Shown here: positions 21,985-31,660 of the stretch, piece after piece
How positions within the stretch are numbered: the first letter of the stretch is position 1
Layout: every line of letters begins with the position of its first letter
Origin: Pseudomonas subflava
GTDB lineage: Bacteria > Pseudomonadota > Gammaproteobacteria > Pseudomonadales > Pseudomonadaceae
Direction: 5' to 3'
Assembly (NCBI RefSeq): GCF_023823685.1
Contig: NZ_JAMXBF010000011.1
Coordinates: 248,001-312,000, forward strand
DNA length: 64,000 nucleotides
The notes under the pieces: model-generated
Database searches by the model: none
Told to the model about the DNA's origin: nothing
The model's input: only the letters and a program-made list of their open reading frames with translations
Translations under genes and position numbers: made by a program

Positions 21985-24702
21985 TTGACCGATCTCTCCC
22001 GCTCGTCCGGTGCGTCCAGCCTTTTGCCGTCCACGGCGGAGGCGCGTTTCTTCAGGCCTCCACTACCCGCCGGCCACGTGCGCCGGCCGCGTCTGTGCGA
22101 GCGGCTGGAGGTGGGCATGGACGGGCGCCTGTTGCTGGTCTGCGCGCCGGCCGGGTTCGGCAAGAGTTCGCTGGCCGTGGAGTTCTGCGAGCGGTTGCCG
22201 GTCGACTGGCGCAGCCTGTGGCTCGGCCTCAGTCGTCGCGATGGCGATCCCGGGCGCTTTCTCGAACGCTTGCTGGAAGGGCTGCGGCAGCACTTCCCGC
22301 GGATAGGCGATGAGGCGCTGGGCCTGTTGAAGATGCGCCAGCGCCACCAGCCCTTCGCCTTCGAGGAGTGGCTGGACGGCCTGCTCGACGAACTGGGCGA
22401 GCGTCTCGACCCCGACAATCCGCTGCTGCTGGTGCTGGACGACTACCACCTGGCCCAGGGCGCAGTGCTCGACCGTTGCCTGCAGTTCTTCCTCAACCAT
22501 CTGCCGGCCGGCATGCTGGTGCTGGTGACCAGTCGCCAGCGCCCCGACTGGCACCTGGCGCGCCTGCGCCTGTCACGCCAGCTGCTGGAACTACAGGAGC
22601 AGGATCTGCGCCTGACCCTGGAGGAGACCCGCGAGCTGATCTCGGCGCAGGGCGCCGAGCTGCCCGGCGAGGCGCTGGACAACCTGTTGCAGCGCAGCGA
22701 GGGCTGGGTCGCCGGCCTGCGCCTGTGGCTGCTCACCGCCGGCGAGGACGAGCGCGGCCCGCACGGCGCCCAGGGCATGATCCGTGACTACCTGCTGGAA
22801 GAAGTCATCGAGCGGCAGCCGGCAGAAGTCCAAGCGTTTCTCTGCGACACCGCCTGCCTCGAGCGCTTCTGTGCCGAACTCTGCGACGCCGTACGCGACA
22901 GCCACGACAGCGCCGCCATCCTCCAGCATCTGCAGGCGCATCAGGTCTTCCTGGTTCCGCTCGACGAGCAGGGGCGCTGGTTCCGCTATCACCATCTGTT
23001 CTCCGACCTGCTGCGGACCACCCCCGGCAACCAGCTGACCCAACCCCTGGCGCGCCTGCACCTGCGCGCCTGCCGCTGGTTCAGCGGGCAGGGCCTGCTG
23101 GACGAAGCGGTCGAGCAGGCCCTGCGTGCCGGCCAGCCGGATGTGGCGGCCAGTCTGGTACAGAATTTCTCCGAGGAGCACCTGCTGGCCGAGCAGAACG
23201 TCGCCATGCTGCTGCGCTGGAAGATGGACCTGCCGGACAGCCTGCTGACCAGCACGCCACGGCTGATCCTGCTGTACAGCTGGGCGCTCGCCCTGGCCTG
23301 CCAGCTCGATGCGGCGGAGGACCTGGCCAACCATCTGGTGCGTTTCTTGCCGGCGCCCTGTGCCTCCGAGCAGCAGTCGCTGCTCGCCCAGTGGCTGGCG
23401 ATCAGCGGTGTCATCGCCCGTGGTCGTGGCGACAGCCACCACGCCGAACTCTATTGCGCGCAGGCCCTGGCCGGCATGCCGAGCCAGCACTACGGGTCGC
23501 GCCTGTTGTGCCTGTCGACCCTGGCCAACCTGGCGGTGGTGCGCGGCGACCTGTGGCGCGCCCGCGGTCTCAACCGCGAGGCTCTGGAGCTGGCCCAGCG
23601 CCACGGCAATCCGCTGTTCGAAGCCTTCTGTCACTACGACCGCGGCCGCGTGCTGCTGGCCCGTGGCGAGATCGTGCGGGCACTGGAGGAGGTCCGGGCC
23701 GGCCTGGAGCGCCTGCGCGGCCTGTCCAACCAGCGCGTCTACGCCGTGCGCGCGCGGCTGACCCTGTACGAAGGCGTGTTGCTGGCCTTGCGCCTGCGTC
23801 CCGAAGAAGCGAGTGCGCGGCTTCGGGCCGGCATCGCCGAAGCGCGTGCCTGCCGGGACATCAGCCTGCTGGTGGGCTATTGCATCCTCGCCAGCCAGGA
23901 GGGGCGGTTGGGCCGGCTCAACGAGGCCTTTGCACTGCTGGCCGAGGCCGAGCGGCTGATGCATGTTTGGGACGTGCCGCCGGTGTATTACCTGGCGATG
24001 ATCACCGTGACCAAGTGCGAGCTGTGGCTCGGCCAGGGGCAGATCGATCTGGCCAATGCCTGGTTGTTGCGCCTGGCCGAAACCTACGGCGGTGAGCAAT
24101 CGGCCGCGGCGCCGGAATTCCATCCGCAGCTTCCACTGCACATCGAAATGCAGCGCGCCGCCCTGGAGCGTCGCCTGGGACAGCCGGAGGCCGCCGAGCG
24201 GCGCCTGCGTGCGCTGGTCCAGCGGGCCCAGGTGCAGGGTGGACAGTTGCTGGGTGCGTTCGCCCAGGTCCAGCTTGCCCTGCTGCTCTATGTGTCGGGG
24301 CGCGAGCGAGAGGCGCAGCAACAGTTGCTGGCCGGGCTGGAGGCTGCGGGGGGCGGCGCCTTGCTGCCGTTTCACGAACTGCTCGCGCACCAGCCCGACT
24401 GGCTGCGGGTGCAGTTGCAGACGGCGCCGGACACGCCTCTGGGCGAGGCGCTGCGCCGTTGCCTGCCGTGCGAGATCGAAACCGAATCAACGCCCGTCGC
24501 TGCGGCCGAGGCGCTGAGCACCCGCGAACTGGCGGTGCTGCGGCTGATCGCCCTCGGCTGTTCAAATCAGGAGATCAGCGAGCGGCTGTTCATCTCCCTG
24601 CACACGGTCAAGACCCACGCACGCCACATCAACAGCAAGCTCGGCGTCGAGCGCCGCACCCAGGCCGTGGCGCGAGCCAAGGGCCTGGGGCTGATCAGCT
24701 GA
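21985..24702 (+). CDS. LuxR/MalT-type large ATP-binding transcriptional regulator
   Basis: A STAND-class regulator of about 905 residues. After a start segment with RPPLPAGHVRRPRLCERL comes the P-loop CAPAGFGKSSL (about residues 53-63), a nucleotide-binding domain with LVLDDYH, a long helical TPR-like middle and a C-terminal LuxR HTH: LSTRELAVLRLIALG ... SNQEISERLFISLHTVKTHA. No ATG is available before the P-loop region, so I propose the TTG at 21985; other starts are possible. It sits just after the DUF1302-DUF1329 operon and is the likely regulator of that block. Its end overlaps the next, opposite gene by 8 bp. Confidence 0.85.
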   Translation: MTDLSRSSGASSLLPSTAEARFFRPPLPAGHVRRPRLCERLEVGMDGRLLLVCAPAGFGKSSLAVEFCERLPVDWRSLWLGLSRRDGDPGRFLERLLEGLRQHFPRIGDEALGLLKMRQRHQPFAFEEWLDGLLDELGERLDPDNPLLLVLDDYHLAQGAVLDRCLQFFLNHLPAGMLVLVTSRQRPDWHLARLRLSRQLLELQEQDLRLTLEETRELISAQGAELPGEALDNLLQRSEGWVAGLRLWLLTAGEDERGPHGAQGMIRDYLLEEVIERQPAEVQAFLCDTACLERFCAELCDAVRDSHDSAAILQHLQAHQVFLVPLDEQGRWFRYHHLFSDLLRTTPGNQLTQPLARLHLRACRWFSGQGLLDEAVEQALRAGQPDVAASLVQNFSEEHLLAEQNVAMLLRWKMDLPDSLLTSTPRLILLYSWALALACQLDAAEDLANHLVRFLPAPCASEQQSLLAQWLAISGVIARGRGDSHHAELYCAQALAGMPSQHYGSRLLCLSTLANLAVVRGDLWRARGLNREALELAQRHGNPLFEAFCHYDRGRVLLARGEIVRALEEVRAGLERLRGLSNQRVYAVRARLTLYEGVLLALRLRPEEASARLRAGIAEARACRDISLLVGYCILASQEGRLGRLNEAFALLAEAERLMHVWDVPPVYYLAMITVTKCELWLGQGQIDLANAWLLRLAETYGGEQSAAAPEFHPQLPLHIEMQRAALERRLGQPEAAERRLRALVQRAQVQGGQLLGAFAQVQLALLLYVSGREREAQQQLLAGLEAAGGGALLPFHELLAHQPDWLRVQLQTAPDTPLGEALRRCLPCEIETESTPVAAAEALSTRELAVLRLIALGCSNQEISERLFISLHTVKTHARHINSKLGVERRTQAVARAKGLGLIS

Positions 24703-25525
24703 CTTCGACCGGATCGAACTCGCGGCGGCGTTCGAGGATCACTTGCAGGTTGTCGTGCTGCCAGGGATGGAAATCGGCGCGATAGAAGTCGAAGTAGGCC
24801 CGTACCAGCGGGCGCAGAATGCCGCGGCTGCCCCACAGCCAGGCCAGGCCGTCGCGCCACACGCGCCAGTTCCACAGCAGACCGTCGCGGCGCAGCATGT
24901 GCACCAGGCCCTTGAAGGTGTCCAGGGTGAAGAAGAAGGTGCTCTGCAGCATGGCGCGACGACGGATCCACACCTTGCCGCAGACCTGCTGATAGAGGTC
25001 GAAGGCCACCGCCTTGTGCTCGCTCTCCTCCAGCGCGTGCCAGCGCCACAGGCGTGCCATGTCCGGGTCGGCGCCCTCCAGCCACTCCGGGTTCTGCAGG
25101 ATGGCATCGGCCATGATCGCGGTCAGGTGCTCCACCGCCGTGGTCGCCGCCAGGTGCGCCTTGGGCGGCAGGTGCTTGCGCACGAAAGCCAGGCGCTTCT
25201 TCAGTCGACGTTCCAGGTAGTCCAGGTCGTAACCCGTCTCGCGCAGGGCATCGCTGTAGTGCTGGTGCTCGCGACTGTGGTGCGCCTCCTGGCCGATGAA
25301 ACCGCGGATCTGCGCCTGCTGCTGCGGGTCGGTGACCTGGTCGCGGTAAGCGCGCACCGAGTCGATGAAGAAGCGCTCGCCGTCCGGGAACAGCAGCGAC
25401 ATGGCATCGAAGAAATGACTCTTGAAGGCGTCGCCGCCATGCCAGTGACGGCGCCACGGCGAGGGCAGGGCGAATTCCGGCTGGCGCGGCTTGATGGTCA
25501 GTTGGTGCGGGGTCGAGCAGTGCAT
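24695..25525 (-). CDS. PF10118-type predicted metal-dependent hydrolase
   Basis: A protein of about 276 residues in the uncharacterised 'metal-dependent hydrolase' family PF10118. It is rich in His and Glu, with GQEAHHSREHQHY and WHALEESEHKAVAFD, forming a likely di-metal helical site. The start is chosen at MHCSTPHQL because GGGAGG lies four bases before it; three in-frame starts lie further upstream, up to 25588. It is divergent from an AraC regulator. No function is known to me. Confidence 0.78.
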   Translation of the reverse strand: MHCSTPHQLTIKPRQPEFALPSPWRRHWHGGDAFKSHFFDAMSLLFPDGERFFIDSVRAYRDQVTDPQQQAQIRGFIGQEAHHSREHQHYSDALRETGYDLDYLERRLKKRLAFVRKHLPPKAHLAATTAVEHLTAIMADAILQNPEWLEGADPDMARLWRWHALEESEHKAVAFDLYQQVCGKVWIRRRAMLQSTFFFTLDTFKGLVHMLRRDGLLWNWRVWRDGLAWLWGSRGILRPLVRAYFDFYRADFHPWQHDNLQVILERRREFDPVEVS

Positions 25526-25646
25526 GCGGCCTCCCATCTTGTTGTTATCCATGGGCCGGACTATGGGTTGTGGGCTTTGCGTGGACAAGGTTATCTTCAG
25601 CCATGTTTCGGGTCATATCCGGCCACAGCCCCTCCGGTTCGAGCAG

Positions 25647-26696
25647 ATGAGCAAACCCCTGACCCTGAGTTCCGAGCTGGTCCCGGTCACCTACGCCGAG
25701 GCGCTGCTGGAGCTGGCCGGCGAATATGGCGTCGGGCGCGAGCAGCTGCTGGGCAGCGCCGGCTTCAACGCGAAGCTGTTGCAGAGCCCGACCGGCCGGC
25801 TGTCCTTCACCGATTTCCACCGGCTCGCCGGTTCCGCGTTGCTATTGTGCGATGAGCCGGCGCTGGGGCTGCTGCTGGGGCTGCGCCTCAACGCCTCGGC
25901 CCACGGCATTCTCGGTTACGCGTTGCTGTCCAGCGCCAATCTGGGCAAGGCCGTGCACTTTGCGCTGAAGTACTACCGGGTGCTGGGGCTGACCTTCGAG
26001 CTGGAGCTGGTGGACAATCCCGATTCGCTCGAGCTGCGCGCCAGCGAATCGATCCCGCTGGGTGGCTTCGGCCGTTTCGCCGCCGAGGGGTTGTTCGGCA
26101 GCCTGTTCGCCATCGCCGAGTTCCTGCTGGGCGAGGCGCCCCAAGGTGTGGAAATCGGCTTCGCTCACAGGCGGCCGGAGCATGCTTCGCGCTACCGCGA
26201 GGCCTTCGGCGTCGATGCGCTCTTCGAGCAGCCCTGGCACTGGTTCCGCCTGCCGCGCCGTTACCTGGATCGCCCCATGGCCCTGGCCAACCCGGCCACG
26301 ATGCAGATGTGCGAGCGGCAGTGCGAAGCGCTGCTGGCCAGCCTGGATGTGCAGGAGGGGCTGCTCAGCCGCCTGCGCCGCCTGCTGCTGGCTCGGCCCG
26401 GCGACTTCCCCAATCTGGACAGCGCGGCCAGCGCCCTGCACACCAGCGGCCGCAGCCTGCGTCGTCACCTGGCGGCGGCCGGCACCAGCTACCAGCAGGT
26501 GCTCGACGAGGTGCGCAAGCGCCTGGCCCTGCAGTACCTGGAAACCACCCACCTGCCGCTGTTCGAGATCGCCCTGCTGCTGGGCTTCAGCGACCCGTCC
26601 AACTTCCGCCGCGCATTCCGCAAATGGACGGGCAAGGCGCCCACCGATTATCGTGCGCGGCCCGTGACGCCCGAGGAGATTTTCGATGACCGATAG
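25647..26696 (+). CDS. AraC-family transcriptional regulator (OruR/ArgR-like architecture)
   Basis: A 349-residue regulator from MSKPLTLSSELVPVTYAEAL. The N-terminal two-thirds match the Arabinose_bd-type ligand domain of single-component AraC proteins (FHRLAGSALLLCDEP, HGILGYALLSSANLG). The C-terminal domain has two HTH motifs, with ALHTSGRSLRRHLAAAGTSY and LPLFEIALLLGFSDPSNFRR. It lies divergent from the PF10118 gene, about 120 bp away, and is probably its regulator. It overlaps the next gene by 11 bp. Confidence 0.88.
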   Translation: MSKPLTLSSELVPVTYAEALLELAGEYGVGREQLLGSAGFNAKLLQSPTGRLSFTDFHRLAGSALLLCDEPALGLLLGLRLNASAHGILGYALLSSANLGKAVHFALKYYRVLGLTFELELVDNPDSLELRASESIPLGGFGRFAAEGLFGSLFAIAEFLLGEAPQGVEIGFAHRRPEHASRYREAFGVDALFEQPWHWFRLPRRYLDRPMALANPATMQMCERQCEALLASLDVQEGLLSRLRRLLLARPGDFPNLDSAASALHTSGRSLRRHLAAAGTSYQQVLDEVRKRLALQYLETTHLPLFEIALLLGFSDPSNFRRAFRKWTGKAPTDYRARPVTPEEIFDDR

Positions 26697-27330
26697 CCCG
26701 CAACCCAGCCTGATCCGCGAGACCTTCCCGGTAGGGCCTTTACAGTGCAACTGCACCATCATCGGCGATCCCGTGAGCAAGAAGGCCATCGTGGTCGACC
26801 CGGGCGGCGATCCCGAGCTGATCATGGCGCGGCTGGATAAGCATGGCCTCAAGGTGGTCAGCATCATCCACACCCATGCGCACCTTGATCACTTCCTCGC
26901 CTCCGGGCAGATGAAGGAGAAGACCGGCGCGACGCTGCACCTGCACAAGGACGATCAGTTCCTCTGGGACAACCTGGAGATGCAATGCCAGATGTTCGGC
27001 GTGCCCTACACCCCAGTGCCGGCGCCCGACCAGTGGCTGGCCGACGACGAGGCGCTGGCCTGCGGCTGCGGCGTGGCGCTGCACACGCCGGGACATACGC
27101 CGGGCTCCACCAGTTTCTGGTTTCCCGAGGCCAAGCTGCTGATCGCCGGCGACACCCTGTTCCGCCGTGGCATCGGTCGTACCGATCTGTGGGGCGGCGA
27201 CTACGCCACCATCGAGCGCTCGATTCGCCGCCTCTACACCCTCGACGAAGACGCCACAGTGGTCACCGGTCACGGGCCGGATACCCGTCTGGGCGACGAG
27301 ATGCGCGAAAATCCGTTCATTCGCGCCTGA
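26686..27330 (+). CDS. Metallo-beta-lactamase fold hydrolase, glyoxalase II-like
   Basis: A 214-residue cytoplasmic enzyme with the zinc-binding motif HTHAHLDH (about residues 63-70), followed by HTPGHTPGS, AGDTLFRRGIGRTD and VVTGHGPDT, the ligand set of the glyoxalase II/YcbL group. Family members hydrolyse thioesters such as S-lactoylglutathione. Its ATG lies inside the end of the AraC gene and has a GAGGAG site, so it is translationally coupled. Confidence 0.9.
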   Translation: MTDSPQPSLIRETFPVGPLQCNCTIIGDPVSKKAIVVDPGGDPELIMARLDKHGLKVVSIIHTHAHLDHFLASGQMKEKTGATLHLHKDDQFLWDNLEMQCQMFGVPYTPVPAPDQWLADDEALACGCGVALHTPGHTPGSTSFWFPEAKLLIAGDTLFRRGIGRTDLWGGDYATIERSIRRLYTLDEDATVVTGHGPDTRLGDEMRENPFIRA

Positions 27331-27408
27331 GCGGGAATCTTGCACAGCCGTTGCGCTCTAACGGCTGTCGGTCCGTCCGACTGTCTTTCCGCTTCTGGAG
27401 TATCCGTC

Positions 27409-28089
27409 ATGTCTATCCCCTCACGCCTGACCCTCGCTGCCGTTCTGCTGGCGCTGACGGCGGGCTGTGCCTCGCAGAATCCCTATGACGCGCCGCAGCA
27501 ATCCGGCGGCATGAGCAAGACCACCAAGTACGGCGGCCTCGGCGCGCTGGCAGGCGCAGTGGCCGGTGCGGCGATCGACCACGACAACCGTGGCAAGGGC
27601 GCGCTGATCGGAGCCGCGGTGGCCGGTGCCGCCGGCGCGGGCTATGGCTACTACGCCGACAAGCAGGAAGAGGAGCTGCGCCGCAGCATGCAGGGCACGG
27701 GCGTGGAGGTGCAGCGTCAGGGCGACACCATCCAGCTGATCATGCCCGGCAACATCACCTTCGCCACCGACTCTGCGGAGATCGCCAGCAGCTTCTATAC
27801 ACCGCTGAACAACCTGGCCAGCTCGTTCCGCCAGTACAACCAGAACAGCATCGAGATCGTCGGCCATACCGACAGCACCGGCAGCCATGCGCACAACATG
27901 AACCTGTCGCAGCGCCGCGCGCAGAGCGTTGCCAACTACCTCTCGGCCCAGGGTGTCGACGCCTCGCGCATGAGCACCCGCGGCGCCGGCCCGGACCAGC
28001 CGGTCGCCAGCAATGCTACGGCCGATGGGCGTGCGCAGAACCGGCGGGTTGAGGTCACCTTGCGTCCATTGCCGGGCGCACAGTACTGA
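27409..28089 (+). CDS. OmpA-family outer-membrane lipoprotein with glycine zipper
   Basis: A 226-residue lipoprotein. The signal peptide ends in LTAGC (lipobox). A glycine-zipper segment (GGLGALAGAVAGAAIDHDN ... GALIGAAVAGAAGAGYGYY) precedes the C-terminal OmpA domain, which has the peptidoglycan-binding stretches IVGHTDSTGSHAHN and LSQRRAQSVANYL, and RRVEVTL at the end. It resembles E. coli YiaD. The ATG at 27409 follows a GGAG site. It probably ties the outer membrane to peptidoglycan. Confidence 0.92.
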   Translation: MSIPSRLTLAAVLLALTAGCASQNPYDAPQQSGGMSKTTKYGGLGALAGAVAGAAIDHDNRGKGALIGAAVAGAAGAGYGYYADKQEEELRRSMQGTGVEVQRQGDTIQLIMPGNITFATDSAEIASSFYTPLNNLASSFRQYNQNSIEIVGHTDSTGSHAHNMNLSQRRAQSVANYLSAQGVDASRMSTRGAGPDQPVASNATADGRAQNRRVEVTLRPLPGAQY

Positions 28090-28103
28090 CAGCCGCATCA
28101 TGC

Positions 28104-28134
28104 AGAGGCCCCGCGAGGGGCCTCTCGCATTTTT
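28104..28134 (+). terminator. Terminator after the OmpA-family gene
   Basis: AGAGGCCCC and GGGGCCTCT pair around CGCGA-type loop bases, followed by CGCATTTTT. It lies 15 bp after the stop. Confidence 0.85.
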
Positions 28135-28247
28135 GGGGCGCGGCGCCGACGAGAATCCTGACTACACTCCCAACATAGACCGCGCCCAGGCGCGCGGGCG
28201 GTCGTGTCTCGGTGAGCAGGCACGTCGGCGCAGGATCAGGAGACCCC

Positions 28248-31200
28248 ATGGACGATCTCGCTCCCACGCTTCCCACCCGCAAACCCTGGATTCCCCTGCT
28301 GGTGAGCTTGCTGCTGTTGTGCGGCCTCGGCTCGCTGGTGTTCTGGCAATGGCACACCTTGGAGAAGACCAGCCGGCAGGCCCAGGAACAGCGCTTCAAC
28401 CTGGCCGTCGACGGCGTCGAGCTTGGCGTGCGCGAGCGCATGCGCGCCTACGAAATGGTGCTGCGCAGCATGGCGGGGCTGATGGCCGGCAGCGACAGCG
28501 TTTCCGATCTGGAATGGCAGCGCGCCACCGACCAGCTGCAGCTGCAGGAGCAGTATCCGGGCATCCAGGCGCTGTCCTGGAGCCGCTACCTGCGCCGGGG
28601 TGAGCTGGCGGCCTTCGTCGAGGCGGTGCGGGCGGACGGGCGCGGGGACTTTCAGGTCTATCCGCCCGGCGAGCGCGAAGCCCATCTGGTCGCAGACTTC
28701 ATCAACCCGCTGAACTGGCGCAACCGTCGCGTAGTTGGCTTCGACATGTATAGCGAAGCGACCCGGCGCGCCACCATCGAGCGTGCCCGCGACAGCGGCG
28801 AGGCAGCGCTTACCGGCCCCCTGCGCCTGCGCCAGGAAACCGAGAAAGATGTGCAGACCGGCATGCTGCTGTACCTGCCGGTGTTCCGCCAGAACGCACC
28901 GATGAGCACGGTCGAGGGACGTCGCGCCGCGCTACTGGGCATGGTCGCCGGAACCTTCCGCCTGGATGACCTGATGCAAGGCATCCTCGGCAGCAGCGCC
29001 GCGCAGTTCGAGGTGACGCTGATCGACCTGGGTGACACCGACCATCCGCTGCTGAGCAGGGACGACCTGTTTACTCCAACGCCGCGCTTCCAGGCCCAGC
29101 GCACGCTGAGCATCTACGGCCGCGACTGGCAACTCGGAGTTGCCAGCACCTCGGCGTACGAGGCAGCTCTCAGTGACGTCGGCCAGCCGGTCGGCCTGAT
29201 CTTCGGCCTGCTCGCGGCCGCGCTTCTGGCGCTGCTGGTCGGTGGCTTCCTGTTCCTGCGCGAGCGCGCGTTGAACCAGAGCGAGGTGCAGCGTCGGCGC
29301 CTGCACGAGAGCGAGGTACGCTTTCGCCTGGTGGTGGAGGCCTCGCCCAACGCCATCGTGCTGGTCGACCAGGCGGGTAATGTCGCCATGGTCAACCGCC
29401 AGGTCGAGCTGCTGTTCGGCTACGAGCGGGCCGAGCTGCTCGGCCAACCGGTCGAGCGCCTGCTGCCCGAGCCCCTGCGCCAGGGCCATGTCGCCATGCG
29501 CCAGGCCTTTCACCGTGCGCCCGAGCAACGCCGCATGGGCGGCAACCGCGAGCTGTTCGGCCAGCACCGGGATGGCCGCCTGATACCTCTGGAGGTCGGC
29601 CTGGCGCCCATCCGTGCCGGCGATGAACTACTGGTGCAGGCGGTGATCATCGACATCAGCGAGCGCAAGGACGCCGAGCAGCGCCTGCGTGAGCAGGCCG
29701 AGCAACTGGCGCTGGCCAACCGCTACAAGTCCGAATTCCTGGCCAACATGTCCCACGAGCTGCGCACGCCGCTCAACAGCATCCTCATCCTCAGCGAGCA
29801 GCTGCGGCACAACGTGGCCGGCAACCTCAGCGAGAAGCAGGTCAAGCACGCGGACATCGTCTACAAGGCCGGCAACGACCTGTTGCGCCTGATCAACGAC
29901 GTGCTCGACCTGGCCAAGATCGAGGCCGGCCGCGTGCAGCTCAAGCTGGAGCCGCTGAACATCCATGACCTGCTGGTGGAGCTGGATTCCAGCCTGCGGC
30001 CGATGGCCGAGATCAAGGGCCTGCGCCTGATCGCCCACCTCGAGCCGGGCGTGCCGCGGATGATCCACAGCGACCGCGGACGCCTGCAGCAGATCCTGCG
30101 CAACCTGCTGTCCAACGCCCTCAAGTTCACCGAGCACGGCGAGGTGGAGCTGTCCATCGGTCGCTCGCCACTGTCGCTCGACGACGAGCGCGAGACGCTG
30201 CAGTTCGTCGTCCGCGACAGCGGCATCGGCATCGACCCGGCGCAGCACGAACGCATCTTCCAGGCCTTCCAGCAGATCGACGGCTCCACCAGCCGGCGCT
30301 TCGGCGGCACCGGCCTGGGGCTGGCCATCACCCGTCAGCTGGTCGAGGTGCTGGGCGGCCGGATCAGCCTGCAGAGCAAGCCGGGGGAGGGCTCGCGTTT
30401 CATCGTGCGCCTGCCGGTGGTGGCGCTGAGCACCCAGGCCCACGACGAGGAGCCCGATGCGCCTCCCCAGCGGGTGGGCAGCGGCCCTGCGGTGCTGATC
30501 GTTGAGGATGACCCCAACTTCGCCGCGGTGATCGCCGAACAGGCGCACGCCCACGGCTTCTCCAGCGTGCACTGCCGCACCGGCCGCCAGGCCATTGCCC
30601 TGCTGCAGGAGGAGCGCTTCGTCGCGGTGATACTCGACATCCTCCTGCCGGACATCAGCGGCTGGCAGATCTACCGTCGCCTGCGTGGCCTGGTGCAGTA
30701 CCGCGAGGTGCCGGTGCACATCGTCTCCTGCGTGCCGCAACCGCAGGACTGGCGAAGCGACGGCGCCCGCTACCTAGTCAAGCCGGTCGGTCGCGACGAT
30801 ATGGAGGCGGTGTTCCAGGGCATCGCCGCCGGCGGTCTGCCGAATCGCAGCCTGCTGCTGGTGGAGGACGTGGAGGTGGAGCGCGAGCACTACCGCGAGC
30901 AGCTGAGCCAGATGGGTTTCGTGGTCACCGCCGTGGGCAGCGCCGAGGCGGCGCGCGAGGCCTACGCGGCCAGGGCCTTCGACGCCCTGGTGATCGATCT
31001 GGACCTGCCCGAGCAGGACGGCTTCCTGCTGCTGGAGGCGCTGCATCGCCAGCGCCCGCTGCATGACAGCCAGGTGGTGATCAACACCGGCCTCGACGTC
31101 ACCCGCCACGACCTGCAGCGCCTGCGCCGCTACTCGGCGGTGGTGGCGCGCAAGAGCGGCGAGGACGTCGGCGCGCTGGCGAACGCGCTCAAGGGGTTCC

Positions 31201-31634
31201 TCGCCGATGTGCTCGAGCCACAGCCCGACAACTCCGAGCTGAACGGCAGGCGTGTTCTGCTGGTCGATGACGATATCCGCAACATCTACGCGATGACCGC
31301 GCTGCTGGAAGAAATCGGCCTGACGGTCATCACCGCCAAGGATGGCGAGGAGGCGCTGCAGGTGTTCGGCCGCGAGCCCTGCGACCTGGTGCTGATGGAC
31401 ATGGCCATGCCCAACATGGATGGCTACACCGCCACCCGCATCCTCAAGGGCGAGCGCGACTGCACCGTGCCGGTCATCGCCTTGACCGCCCACGCGATGA
31501 AGGGCGACCGGGAGAAGTGCATCACCGCCGGTTGCGACGATTACCTGGCCAAGCCCGTGGCGCGCCAGGACCTGCTGGAGATGCTGCATCGCTGGCTGGC
31601 GGAACCCGACGCGCAGCGCCGGGTACAGAGGTGA
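28248..31634 (+). CDS. Hybrid sensor histidine kinase: CHASE-PAS-HisKA-HATPase with three receiver domains
   Basis: A 1128-residue membrane kinase. Order: TM (about 14-33), a periplasmic CHASE domain (about 50-310), TM, PAS (about 365-480), and HisKA with phospho-His about 503 in NMSHELRTPLNS. HATPase follows (GTGLGLAITRQLVEVLGG), then three receivers with Asp at about 797 (ILDILLP), 917 (VIDLDLP) and 1051 (LMDMAMP). It has no Hpt domain of its own. A GGAGA site precedes the ATG. It is followed within 30 bp by a REC-GGDEF-EAL gene, its likely output partner. Confidence 0.92.
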   Translation: MDDLAPTLPTRKPWIPLLVSLLLLCGLGSLVFWQWHTLEKTSRQAQEQRFNLAVDGVELGVRERMRAYEMVLRSMAGLMAGSDSVSDLEWQRATDQLQLQEQYPGIQALSWSRYLRRGELAAFVEAVRADGRGDFQVYPPGEREAHLVADFINPLNWRNRRVVGFDMYSEATRRATIERARDSGEAALTGPLRLRQETEKDVQTGMLLYLPVFRQNAPMSTVEGRRAALLGMVAGTFRLDDLMQGILGSSAAQFEVTLIDLGDTDHPLLSRDDLFTPTPRFQAQRTLSIYGRDWQLGVASTSAYEAALSDVGQPVGLIFGLLAAALLALLVGGFLFLRERALNQSEVQRRRLHESEVRFRLVVEASPNAIVLVDQAGNVAMVNRQVELLFGYERAELLGQPVERLLPEPLRQGHVAMRQAFHRAPEQRRMGGNRELFGQHRDGRLIPLEVGLAPIRAGDELLVQAVIIDISERKDAEQRLREQAEQLALANRYKSEFLANMSHELRTPLNSILILSEQLRHNVAGNLSEKQVKHADIVYKAGNDLLRLINDVLDLAKIEAGRVQLKLEPLNIHDLLVELDSSLRPMAEIKGLRLIAHLEPGVPRMIHSDRGRLQQILRNLLSNALKFTEHGEVELSIGRSPLSLDDERETLQFVVRDSGIGIDPAQHERIFQAFQQIDGSTSRRFGGTGLGLAITRQLVEVLGGRISLQSKPGEGSRFIVRLPVVALSTQAHDEEPDAPPQRVGSGPAVLIVEDDPNFAAVIAEQAHAHGFSSVHCRTGRQAIALLQEERFVAVILDILLPDISGWQIYRRLRGLVQYREVPVHIVSCVPQPQDWRSDGARYLVKPVGRDDMEAVFQGIAAGGLPNRSLLLVEDVEVEREHYREQLSQMGFVVTAVGSAEAAREAYAARAFDALVIDLDLPEQDGFLLLEALHRQRPLHDSQVVINTGLDVTRHDLQRLRRYSAVVARKSGEDVGALANALKGFLADVLEPQPDNSELNGRRVLLVDDDIRNIYAMTALLEEIGLTVITAKDGEEALQVFGREPCDLVLMDMAMPNMDGYTATRILKGERDCTVPVIALTAHAMKGDREKCITAGCDDYLAKPVARQDLLEMLHRWLAEPDAQRRVQR

Positions 31635-31660
31635 ACCAGATGCGAGGAGAGGAGGGCCCG

